10,000 nt of DNA from Cristatella mucedo (taxonomy: Eukaryota > Bryozoa > Phylactolaemata > Cristatellidae): positions 12,207,501 to 12,217,500 of the forward strand of contig WPIO01000006.1 of assembly GCA_009760855.2 (NCBI GenBank), given 5' to 3'. Shown here piece after piece: positions 1-8,002 of this stretch. The notes beneath the pieces were generated by a model that saw only the letters and a list, made by a program, of their open reading frames with translations, had not been told where the DNA came from and did no database searches. The translations under genes and the position numbers were made by a program. Within the stretch, counting starts at the first letter, position 1. The number at the start of each line of letters is the position of its first letter.

Positions 1-455
1 TGCTACCATCGAAGTGGAAATGTCAGCAATACATGCTTCAAGGGAGCTGATAAGAGTTTGAGCTGCTTGAACACATGGATGGAACACAGCACAGTAAGAC
101 GAATGACGTCTGAATACTGCATACAAATGAGAGCATAGAATGCGCTTGGTGATAAGATCGGCAAGATGGCGAGTATGAACTGCGACCAGCAGTGGACCTG
201 AAACCGATCCCCTGGGGCAGTCTATACTTCGAGGGGTCACTGGATAAGCACAGGCCGCTGACATCTGCTCCACGGACTTCCATCCACCCCCCCCCCCGGG
301 GATATGACCTAAACCACGGTTTTGCAGTACCTGCATGCCGACGGTGAAACCACAGGCGATCAAGAAGGATTTGGTTACCAGCAATACCAAAAGCTACCGA
401 GAGGGCCAGCAGAACCTGGATTTGATGCTTTGTAAATACATCCTTGGCCTGGGGT
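1..455 (-). mobile_element. LINE-A copy 1: broken reverse-transcriptase fragment
   Basis: Minus-strand translation gives the middle of a non-LTR retrotransposon reverse transcriptase (RT). Reading from about 455 down, a segment like QVLLALSVAFGIAGNQILLDRL corresponds to the family's 'LLDLSAAFDTVDHxILLxRL' block, followed by WFRSYPRG and then YRLPQG at 209-226 (family: YGLPQGSVLGP). The first catalytic Asp of the AFD motif is replaced (AFG). The reading frame then shifts. In another frame come VHTRHLADLITKR, then HLYAVF where the YADD catalytic box should be, then LEACIADIST near base 20. Both catalytic boxes are therefore lost. The same blocks recur in the copy at 1247-3045, which supports common family membership. 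An 11-base C run at 287-297 lies inside the copy. The element probably continues past base 1. Long dead; confidence is high for LINE RT origin, moderate for the right border. Confidence 0.8.
287..301. repeat. Homopolymer C11 followed by G4
   Basis: Eleven consecutive C (287-297) followed directly by four G. It lies inside LINE-A copy 1, so it is a post-insertion expansion or a sequencing-prone site. A length error here would alter the apparent frame of the RT fragment. Confidence 0.9.
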
Positions 456-750
456 TCTGTCCCAGCATCTTCCAAAGAGGCTAGTGTTTAGGCACTCATG
501 CGACCAAGAGAGCTCACTTAAGTGACGCCTGCCCAGCCTCACTGTTGCCGTTCCTATAAAAGACACCGGAATGAGTGGTGTAAGTTCAGCTAAACACTTA
601 CATCTAAACTTACCGGAGGATGTCAGACCACTCTCACAGGAGTCTCCATACGGTCCTCCCTTCAGTGATCGGTACCTTGTTGGGGGCATCAGATCTCTGA
701 CTTGGCCATGCCTAAACAAACAACCTGTGGCTCAGTGGGAAGCAATCCTT
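456..750. other. Unassigned sequence, no gene seen
   Basis: No recognisable protein, RNA gene or repeat. A plus-strand ORF of 108 codons (571-897) begins here with ATG, but its product has no motif and runs antisense to the decayed segment at 751-1159. A TATAAAAG string sits at 555-562, and a 12-base exact match to the tRNA A-box consensus (TGGCTCAGTGGG) at 728-739. The A box has no B box at the expected spacing, so I do not call a promoter or tRNA. Confidence 0.5.
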
Positions 751-1159
751 TCAGTCGGGCGAGAGGTGCAGCACTTCCTTTGCTTTGTAATTGTGGCCAG
801 CTCCTCCGGGATGGCCAGTAGCTGGAGATCGATGCTCGAGATCATCTGCTTGATGAGTGGCGATGCCTGGCTTTATCATTCTGAGAATACCCGATAAAGC
901 AATTACTGCCTGCTGCTCATTGAAACCTGCTGTCTGGCCGACTGGTGCACCGGAAGGCAGCCGGTTGTCATTGAAAATGCTGAGGTTAACAGCAGTCAGG
1001 ACTGACTGACAGGCCGTGCCGCAGCTGCTCCATAATCTGAGCTACCGGAGCCGAGAGCTCATCATCCGCTTCCTGCTGAGCAGCCGCGAAGCCGCGAAGT
1101 AGCTCCAGTCAAGTTCCTGTCGCTGCAGCCATTTCTTCATTTTCAAGTTTGCATGCCAT
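751..1159 (-). pseudogene. Decayed coding-like segment of unknown identity
   Basis: On the minus strand an ATG at 1157-1159 opens a frame beginning MACKLENEEMAAATGT. It meets TGA (1109-1111), then stays open for 40 codons (1108-989) with an acidic, helix-prone stretch such as AAAQQEADDELSAPVAQIME. Around 985-1040 a second frame takes over and is open for 96 codons from 1041 to its TGA at 751-753, including FNDNRLPSGAPVGQTAGFNE and LSGILRMIKPGIATHQADD. One stop plus one frame switch would join a protein of roughly 135 residues. The composition looks protein-like rather than low-complexity, but I recognise no family. It lies between two LINE-A copies in the same orientation, so it could be transposon-encoded. 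An open frame of this size can also occur by chance at this GC content. Confidence 0.3.
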
Positions 1160-1184
1160 TGGAGAACTGTTGCTCTACTACAAC

Positions 1185-1218
1185 TGCTTCAGTCTGCCTC
1201 TGCTGCTTCAGTCTGCCT
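1185..1218. repeat. 19-bp tandem duplication
   Basis: The 15-mer TGCTTCAGTCTGCCT occurs at 1185-1199 and again at 1204-1218, a period of 19 bp. It lies about 30 bp outside the ATT-type tail of the LINE-A copy starting at 1247. Probably a slippage duplication; no function inferred. Confidence 0.85.
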
Positions 1219-1302
1219 GTACGACGTGCTAGGCGTGCTGGTCAGGTAATAATAATAATACACTAGATAAAGTGCCCTCGGAAAACTCAATCTCTTTCTA
1301 GG

Positions 1303-1334
1303 TGCTTTACATTTGCAATGCTTTACATTTGCAT
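1303..1334. repeat. 16-bp tandem duplication in LINE-A 3' UTR
   Basis: TGCTTTACATTTGCAA (1303-1318) is followed immediately by TGCTTTACATTTGCAT (1319-1334), with one mismatch. The corresponding place in the copy at 4608-5657 has only a single, diverged version, so the duplication appears specific to this copy. Confidence 0.85.
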
Positions 1335-1660
1335 GCTGCAAAGGACACACGATGGAATGCTGAGTGGTATCACACTTGATAAACAACATGAATAACATGG
1401 TTAGGGGTGACATGCACAGGGTCAGCATGCAAGTGTGGTTGGTGGCAGCATGCAACAGTGTCAACACGCATAAGCACATCAAGGACGAATCACAGGGACC
1501 CACTAAATGCTATCCTAAATAGGTGTGTTCTTAATTTCTTTTTAAATGTGGTAAAGTCAGGGGATGTCGTAACGCAAGTTGCGAGTGAATTCCAGGCTTT
1601 GGGAGCATACGAACTAAAACCAGGGTCTCCAAAGGATTTGAGGCTTGTACAAGGTCTTGG

Positions 1661-1885
1661 TTAACAGTTAGATTCCGAAAAGCAGGTGATTCGATGCTTA
1701 GCCTGGTGGGGCAGTAGATCTGATAAGTAAGCTGGAGCCAAAGAATGAAGGGACCTAAAAGTGTGCAACACAACCTTGAAGTCGATCAGTTGCTTGACTG
1801 GTAGCAAGTGCAGGTCGGCGAGAAGGGGTGAGATGTGGCAGCTGCAACGCTCACGACAGACAAGCCTAGCTGCAGAGTTGCGCAC
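1661..1885 (-). pseudogene. LINE-A C-terminal region after the RT domain
   Basis: A minus-strand frame of about 74 codons reads NSAARLVCRERCSCHISPLL, then ADLHLLPVKQLIDFKVVLHT, then LAPAYLSDLL. This is the conserved block that follows the RT domain in many animal LINEs ('NSAARLVxxxxxxxHITPxLxxLHWLPVxxRIxFK'). It ends at a stop at about 1663, and the coding trace continues in another frame to about 1550. The homologous block in the plus copy lies at about 5017-5200. The degree of conservation suggests a moderately old insertion. Confidence 0.85.
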
Positions 1886-2336
1886 CAGCTGTAAGCGCCT
1901 GATTGTACATAACGGAAGGCCAGCAAGCAGTGAGTTACAGAAGTCAAGATGGATGTCACAAATGCATGGACCAGCTTAGATGTGGTATCCCTATCTAAAC
2001 AAGCCCGAATGTCAGCAATGCTTTGCAGCCGAAAGTAGGCAGACTTAATTGTGGAGCTAATGTGTCGTCTAACGAAAGGCTGCTTTAGAGCATGACACCT
2101 ATAAATTATGCAGAATCAACAGGAGAAATGCTTGCAGAGCCGATTGTGAGCATTAGCCTTTCCAATGTCTGAATCACTTTTTTTTTACCATGACTAGTAA
2201 GTAGGTGTTATCATCATTCAATTAAGGAGAATTTGCTGCCATCCATGTACACATGTCATCAATACATGCAGCAAGGGAGTTGAGAGAATTCAATGTGCTA
2301 GAGGGCTGAGAGGGATCAAAGCAATGGTACAACAGT

Positions 2337-2831
2337 GTCATCAGCATAGAAATAAAAGCCTATATTGTGCTTGGCAATCACATCGGCAAGAGGGAGAGTA
2401 TAAACCATGAAAAGAACCATACCAAGCATGGAGCCCTGAGGTAGCCCATATTTCAGAGGTACCTCGGATGATCTTTGACCATTCACATCAATACTCTGTT
2501 GTCTCCCACTAAGATTGGACCTGAACCGTTGCAGAGCAGTGCCAGTGATAGCCAGGCGAGATGAGAGGCGCTCAAGAAGGACTTGGTGATCGATAATATC
2601 AAAATCTGCCTAAAGATCGAGCAAAACAAGCAGATATACTCTATCCATGTCTGCATTCCAAAGTAGATCTTTGTTCATCCGAAGCAATTTTTACTTTGTG
2701 GAGTGATGAGCTCTAAAGCCAGACTGGAACTTACTGGCACGGTATGAAGTTTCAATATATGAGTTCAGCTGGTCAGCCACGATTTGTTTCAGTGTCTTTG
2801 AAAGGAATGATAGGAGGGAGACTGGGCGGTA
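2337..2831 (-). pseudogene. LINE-A reverse transcriptase core with intact YADD box
   Basis: About 165 codons in a single minus-strand frame cover the RT fingers and palm. Visible blocks are YRPVSLLSFLSKTLK near 2831, KFQSGFRAHHSTK, VYLLVLLDL, ADFDIIDHQVLLERL (ADFDIIDH at 2586-2609, carrying the first catalytic Asp), YGLPQGSMLG at about 2421-2450, and FYADD at 2337-2351 with both catalytic Asp residues. Two in-frame stops interrupt it: TAA at 2691-2693 and TAG at 2610-2612. A one-base frame change near 2328 follows DDT, and the trace continues in the next frame as FDPSQPSSTLNS and AACIDDMCTWMAAN. In the family this enzyme copies element RNA into DNA at a nicked target. Here it is a pseudogene whose active-site residues happen to survive. 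Confidence 0.88.
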
Positions 2832-3057
2832 ATGTAATGTATTTTCGTCTGTAACTCGACAACGCTACAAAGACTGGCAAAAAGGCTAGGTGGATGTTAA
2901 AAAGGAGAGTTTTCTAAAGCGAACTCAGGACCTAAGCGGCTAGCGGTAGGCATTCGGTGGCCAACAGATTTTATCTCGCACAGCAAAAAGAAAGTGAGAA
3001 GCCTAGCAGAGTCAGAAGCTGTCAGTTGATGTGACTGGCAATATGGAAATCGCAGCT

Positions 3058-3200
3058 CATGATGGCTCACCAGGTAGGGCGGTTGCTTTCACGACCTCGG
3101 TCCCGAGGTCGTGTGTTCGATTCCTGTGGTGGGCGATTCTTTATCGCCACCGCAAGCGGTGGTGATAGCCATAAAGGCTCTTCTGTCGCTATACAAAAAA
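3058..3200 (+). mobile_element. tRNA-derived SINE
   Basis: A pol III internal promoter is visible. The A box is TGGCTCACCAGG at 3063-3074 (one mismatch to TRGCNNAGYNGG) and the B box is TGTTCGATTCC at 3114-3124 (one mismatch to GGTTCGANTCC). Their starts are 51 bp apart, in the range of a tRNA gene. Between them 11-bp perfect arms (3090-3100 and 3103-3113) occupy the anticodon-arm position. After the head a second hairpin (3142-3153 pairing with 3156-3167, one G-T) forms the body. The 3' end reads GTCGCTATACAAAAAA, close to the LINE 3' ends in this window ('GGYGCTATATAAAT'). No 7-bp acceptor stem is seen, so this is not a functional tRNA. It begins just outside the 5' remnant of LINE-A copy 2 and ends 22 bp from the tail of LINE-B. 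The borders are approximate. Confidence 0.75.
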
Positions 3201-3221
3201 GAGGCTGTTTAATCAGCTAGG

Positions 3222-3722
3222 ATTTATTTATTTATTTATATTTAAAAGATGTGCCACAGTCGGCAGCAGAAGAATATATGTCGTTTTGTAAGAACTGTGG
3301 AAGTGAGTTTCACAGTCTAGTTCTAGTTCCACACCTGCAGAGCAAAAGCTTTTGTCGACAAAGGTCTTTAAACTGAGGAATGGAACAGATAATGTATCGT
3401 CCTTACAAGACCTGTGGAGAAATTGAATAAAGTTGAGTATCGGCAGCATAGAAGTGATAGCCGATTCCACGAACCCAAACCACTTTTTCCAGAGGTTGAA
3501 TATAAATGGAGAACAACAGCAAAGGACCAAGGACAGACCCTTGCAGGACTCCACAGGTGACTGGTCCTGTTGAGACTTGACCCCCAAGCGACACGGATTG
3601 AACACATTAGGCAATTATTATTTGAACAATGCCAGTGCCTTGTCTGACAGATCGATCGTTGTTCTCAATCACTCGTGTAGGAAGATATCGTGATCAATAG
3701 TTTGTTTCGAAGGCAGCTGATT
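3222..3722 (-). mobile_element. LINE-B: internally deleted RT remnant with TAAA tail
   Basis: A second, distinct non-LTR element on the minus strand. From 3722 down: SAAFETN, a frame change, IDHDIFLHE, stop, LRTTIDLSDKALALF (family 'AFDTIDHxILLxRL...LxxxALxWF'), then [20 protein letters not shown] ([10 protein letters not shown] at 3523-3552) and [15 protein letters not shown]. The catalytic YADD box is YAAD (FYAADT at 3436-3453), a one-base GAC-to-GCC type change that removes the first Asp. At about 3405-3425 the trace jumps to LSVPFLSLKTFVDKSFCSAG and then NSLPQFLQNDI, the extreme C terminus. About 240 codons typical of the family are therefore missing. It ends in an ATAAATAAATAAAT-type tail at 3239-3222. 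The tail and wording differ from LINE-A, so I treat it as another family. Confidence 0.82.
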
Positions 3723-4414
3723 GATGGACAGCTGGCACTGTCAACAAATTGCTGAAAAGGCCTTTGACGATAGGGGGGAAAGGCCATTCGCCAGTGCACA
3801 CATGTCAGCGACAGGCAGGCAGTTCACCTATGATCGCATGCCTTCCGGTCGGCTGGTTGAGTGATGCATCATGCCGAGCAGTAGCATCCATCATCATCAG
3901 CCTCAGAAACACATCCACGAACCGAATGCTCAGCTATAGCCAGCACACACTGCCGATAGCTTCGTAGGCTGGATGTCGATGGATAGAGAGTAGTTCCACA
4001 GTCCTGGTTACTGCACGGCACGGCTACTGTGCTGATCTGTGCCCCCTCGGCAATACTTTTGGGACATCTGCTTTCAGCTGCCGTCACTGATGCCACCACC
4101 AAACAGCCCGGCTGCTGCCGTGGCTGCTACAGTTAAGAGGCAGTGCCTCCACTGCCACCTAATTGTTGCAGCCTGCCCCCAGCAATTGCTGCTACTGCCA
4201 CCTGCCTGGCCTGCTGTTGCATCTGCACGAGCCTTAGTGACTTGACTGAAGTGTCACAGCAACTTGCCAGAGCTCTCTCATAAAACTGGGCCAATGGTGG
4301 AAGCCCCTGGGTCTGGCAAACACCCAGGCAAGGCAGTGTAGCACGGTCGGCTCTTGTCGGGTACCCGGAGGCTATTAAGGGTATTCCGGCTGTCCACCAG
4401 AGTGAGTTGCCCGC
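3723..4414. other. Unassigned sequence, no gene seen
   Basis: No protein family, RNA gene or repeat is recognised. ORFs of 68-77 codons on both strands overlap each other and carry no motif. Small inverted repeats are present: GAGGCAGTGCCTC at 4137-4149, and 7-bp arms CCTGGGT/ACCCAGG at 4306-4312 and 4322-4328. The part after about 4260 may belong to the element that ends at 4478. Confidence 0.5.
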
Positions 4415-4478
4415 TGAGTTAGCTGCTGTGTTGATAGCGATTGAGTTCCCTTGGGGCGCTATATAAATATAAATGAAT
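4415..4478 (+). repeat. LINE- or SINE-like 3' end
   Basis: The stretch containing GCGATTGAGTTCCCTTGG and GGCGCTATATAAATATAAAT resembles the 3' termini of the LINE-A copies (AGAGATTGAGTTTTCCGAGG then GCACTTTAT before the ATT tail) and the SINE tail. It ends in an ATAAATATAAATGAATT-type tail rather than ATT repeats. No RT coding precedes it, so it is either a strongly 5'-truncated LINE or a SINE sharing the LINE tail. Confidence 0.5.
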
Positions 4479-4607
4479 TATGTGAGAGGGCATGCATGCA
4501 TCCGGCACTTTGGCTAGTCATAGGCTGCTCTTACTGCTGGCCACCGAGCACCGGGTTGCTTATAGTAGAGCTAATGCTAAATGCAACGAGGAATGCTCAG
4601 TTCCTGC
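4479..4607. other. Short unassigned segment before LINE-A copy 3
   Basis: No recognisable content. It separates the 3' end at 4478 from the first alignable LINE-A sequence at about 4608. A plus ORF of 75 codons crosses it (4451-4678) and has no motif. Confidence 0.4.
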
Positions 4608-5657
4608 AGTCAGAACGCCGAATTCGCCTAACTCCCTTGCTGCATGCATTGCACAATGATGGCAGCAAACTTTCCTAAATTAAATTATGACAAAACCAAC
4701 CTACTAGTTATGGGCAAACCAAGTGTGATTCAGACATAGGAAAGGCTAGTGCTCACGGTCGGCCCTGCAAGCATATCTCTTGTTGCATCTGCACGAAATC
4801 TATGAGTCCTGTTTCAAACCGACCTTTAACTATACAACGACATCAGCTTCACTGTCAAGTCTACACACTTTCAGATACATAACATTGTCAAAATTCTGGC
4901 TTGCTTAGACATGGATACTGTATCTAAATTGATCCATACATTTGTAACATTTCTTCTTGACTTGTGTACCGTGCTCTTGCTGGTCTACCGGCCTGTGCAA
5001 TCAGGTGCTTACAGCTGGTTCAAAACTCTGCAGCTAGGCTTGCCAGTCGTGAGCATTGCAGTTACCACATCACACCACTTCTCGCCGACCTGCACTGGCT
5101 CTCGGTCAAGCAAAGCATCGTCTTCGAGGTTTTGTCACTCACTTCCAGGTCCCTTCCTTCCTTTGCCTCCAGCCTGCTTATCAGATCTACTTTCCCACCA
5201 GGCTAAGCATCGTACCACCCGTTGTTTGGAATTTAATCGTTTTCGTACACCTAATACAACGCTCAAACCCTTTGGAGGCCGTGCCTTTGGTTCGTATTTG
5301 GTTCGCTTCCGAAACCTGGCGTTGATTTCCAACTGGCATTACGATATCCCCCTGATTTGATGACCTTTAAAAAGAAACTAAAAACGCATCTATCACCGCT
5401 TTTAGTGGGTCCATGTGATTCGTCCTTTGCGTGCTTATTTGTGCTAACACTGTGCATGCTGCCACTAACCGTATCTGCATGCTGGCTCTGTGCATTCATC
5501 TCTAACCATGTTATGCTTGTTGTCATTGAGCATGCTGCCACTAACTATTCAATCGTGCTTCCTTTGCAGCAATTGCAAGGTGCGTTGAAAGGGATTGGGG
5601 TCTCTGAGGATGCTATAACAAATGTATTATTATTATTATTGTTATTATTATCATTAT
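4608..5657 (+). mobile_element. LINE-A copy 3: 5'-truncated, C-terminal region and 3' UTR
   Basis: Plus-strand copy of the family at 1247-3045, lacking the RT catalytic core. Alignment by eye starts at about 4608 with AACTCCCTTGCTGCATGCAT and GATGGCAGCAAACTTTCCTA (protein trace LAACIDD...WMAANFxKLN), then CTAGTTATGGGCAAACCAAG (LLVMGKPS). The best coding trace is NSAARLASREHCSYHITPLL then ADLHWLSVKQSIVFEVL at about 5020-5125, after which frames change repeatedly. The end of the coding trace is TTTAAAAAGAAACTAAAAAC near 5365, followed by a 3' UTR and an ATTATT tail at 5625-5657. There are many indels and stops, so it is inactive. It forms an inverted pair with copy 2 at a spacing of a few kilobases. 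Confidence 0.85.
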
Positions 5658-6599
<942 letters not shown>

Positions 6600-6727
6600 G
6601 GCCCTCCTGGGTCTGCTCATGAGGCTGAGGAGGTGCAATCCTGGCAGCCACATCAATGCCCCATGCTAGCTCGCAGGCATCGCCACGATCATCCGGTAAG
6701 TCCGGAAGAAGTCGAGGTTCTGGAGGC

Positions 6728-6772
6728 CGGCAGAGTCGAAGCGCTGCTCCAGCAGATGATTCGACTCTGCCG
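6728..6772. repeat. 13-bp perfect inverted repeat with inner stem
   Basis: CGGCAGAGTCGAA (6728-6740) is exactly reverse-complementary to 6760-6772. Between them CTGCT (6744-6748) and AGCAG (6751-6755) can pair, giving a two-tier hairpin of 45 nt in either strand. It is short for a typical animal miRNA precursor and no extension of pairing is seen outside it. Function unknown. Confidence 0.8.
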
Positions 6773-7353
6773 CATCTAAGCAAGTCGGCAAACTGCAGAG
6801 AGCGGATCGCTGTTCGCTGCAATCCGCAAAAAGAGGACGAGCGAGGCCGTGCAGATCGGGCAGCTGTAAGAAGACGTCCGGTGGGGGGATCACCGTGTGA
6901 CCTGCTCCCGAAGGCTGAACAACCCGTTCGCCGACGGAGTGCTCGGATGCACCATTCCATTTTGCCATTCAGATGTAGGTGCTGATGCAGTCCTGGCAAG
7001 GCAGGCGACAGATACCCGATAGGTACCACGATGGCAGCTCACCCCTTGTCCATCCTTAGCGAAACTCACCAGCTGCACTCTCCGAGGTTAACGTGAGCCC
7101 GCCCACCGAAGGTACTCTGGGCGAGCAGCTGGGGTCGCGCAAGCTCGCCCCGACAGGGCCGGCGAGCGTGCGTGGGTGTGGTGTGCCAGCGCTGACCTGC
7201 GGCAGCTGCGTCGGCGAGGGTCTGCGCTGCTTGACTAGTGCACTAGGCACTGGCGGCCAGCTCTCACAGCTTCGAAGCACTCAACAACCCGGAACAGGAC
7301 GTAGCAGCAGCTAGATAGGAGTGGCACCAGCAGGTGGCACGAGAAGCCACGAG

Positions 7354-7365
7354 CATTGGCCAATG
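7354..7365. promoter_or_regulatory. Palindromic CCAAT site
   Basis: CATTGGCCAATG is a perfect 12-bp palindrome containing ATTGG and CCAAT back to back, the core recognised by NF-Y in animals. It sits in the CpG-dense block, with the 12-mer TGACCAGCACAG repeated at 7364-7375 and 7418-7429. No transcription start is identifiable. A 12-bp palindrome may be chance. Confidence 0.3.
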
Positions 7366-7503
7366 ACCAGCACAGGTGACCGAGCGAGAGCGAGCAAGTG
7401 CCGTGAGCTTCGTGGAGTGACCAGCACAGTAGCTCCGGTCCTCCGATGGCTGGGTCACTTGTCAAATCAACTTCGGTCGGTTAAACTCTTCAAATCTCTC
7501 ACC

Positions 7504-7518
7504 CACACACACACACAC
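7504..7518. repeat. Short (CA)7 microsatellite
   Basis: Seven CA units plus a final C, within CACCC-rich sequence. Too short to infer anything beyond a simple repeat. Confidence 0.9.
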
Positions 7519-7681
7519 CTCCGCTGCTCAGAAGAAGTGGACGGCAGGCATAAGTGAATGGCAGCTAGCTACTACTGGGCACTGCAGCCTTAGAACTGAG
7601 CTATTCAATTGCGGTGAGGGGTTGGCAGGGTGGCGGCAGGCTCAACTGCTAATCCTTTGCTTCGATTTCCACTGGTTTCTA

Positions 7682-7683
7682 CT

Positions 7684-7772
<89 letters not shown>

Positions 7773-7773
7773 T

Positions 7774-7820
<47 letters not shown>

Positions 7821-7821
7821 T

Positions 7822-7907
<86 letters not shown>

Positions 7908-7927
7908 TGCAGCAGCAGCAGCAGCAG

Positions 7928-8002
<75 letters not shown>

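Larger units (their letters stand above)
1247..3045 (-). mobile_element. LINE-A copy 2: longest copy, RT to 3' tail, internally deleted
   Basis: A non-LTR retrotransposon read on the minus strand. The order is: a pre-RT segment near 3040-2860 (FFLLCEIKSVGHR, resembling the 'FFxxKIxSIR' region upstream of LINE RTs); a junction near 2840; RT fingers and palm (2831-2337, separate entry); the thumb/C-terminal region (about 2300-1560, including 1885-1661); then a 3' UTR of roughly 300 bp ending in an ATT-type tail at about 1260-1247. The usual 50-70 residues between the pre-RT segment and YRPVS are missing, which suggests a deletion at about 2840. Several stops and at least one frameshift make it non-functional. 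The 3' UTR (for example 'ATTCGTCCTTG', 'GCATGCTGCCAC', 'AGAGATTGAG') aligns by eye with the plus-strand copy at 4608-5657. The clade is most like the L2/CR1/Rex group by C-terminal wording; a clade call needs a tree. Confidence 0.85.
6600..7480. other. CpG-dense block, possible regulatory or gene-start region
   Basis: CpG is frequent and not depleted: I count 29 CpG in 6661-6960, against about five in 9301-9600. All six frames carry medium ORFs, including minus frames of 150 codons (7029-6577, Arg/Ala-rich) and 100 codons (6968-6666, with LDAAESNHLLEQRFDSAGLQ and NLDFFRTYRMIVAM). High GC lengthens chance ORFs and none shows a known domain, so I call no gene. GTAAGT occurs in the plus strand near 6696, and a CCAAT palindrome lies at 7354-7365. 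The block precedes the CAG tract at 7682. It could be a promoter or first exon of a host gene, or an unmethylated or recently inserted piece. Confidence 0.45.

Noticed and set aside
555-562. TATAAAAG, a TATA-box match upstream of an ATG at 571
   Set aside because: The downstream 108-codon frame has no motif and overlaps a better minus-strand coding trace; an 8-base match is expected by chance.
728-739. Exact tRNA A-box consensus match
   Set aside because: No B box at tRNA spacing and no cloverleaf, so neither a tRNA nor a SINE can be supported.
3060-3135. Functional tRNA gene
   Set aside because: A and B boxes are present, but no acceptor stem, a damaged T stem and a mismatched A box; a SINE head explains it better.
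1-5657. Integrated retrovirus or LTR element as the source of the reverse transcriptase fragments
   Set aside because: RT wording (YGLPQGS, FYADD, C-terminal NSAARL block), simple-repeat tails and absence of LTRs, protease or integrase fit non-LTR LINEs.
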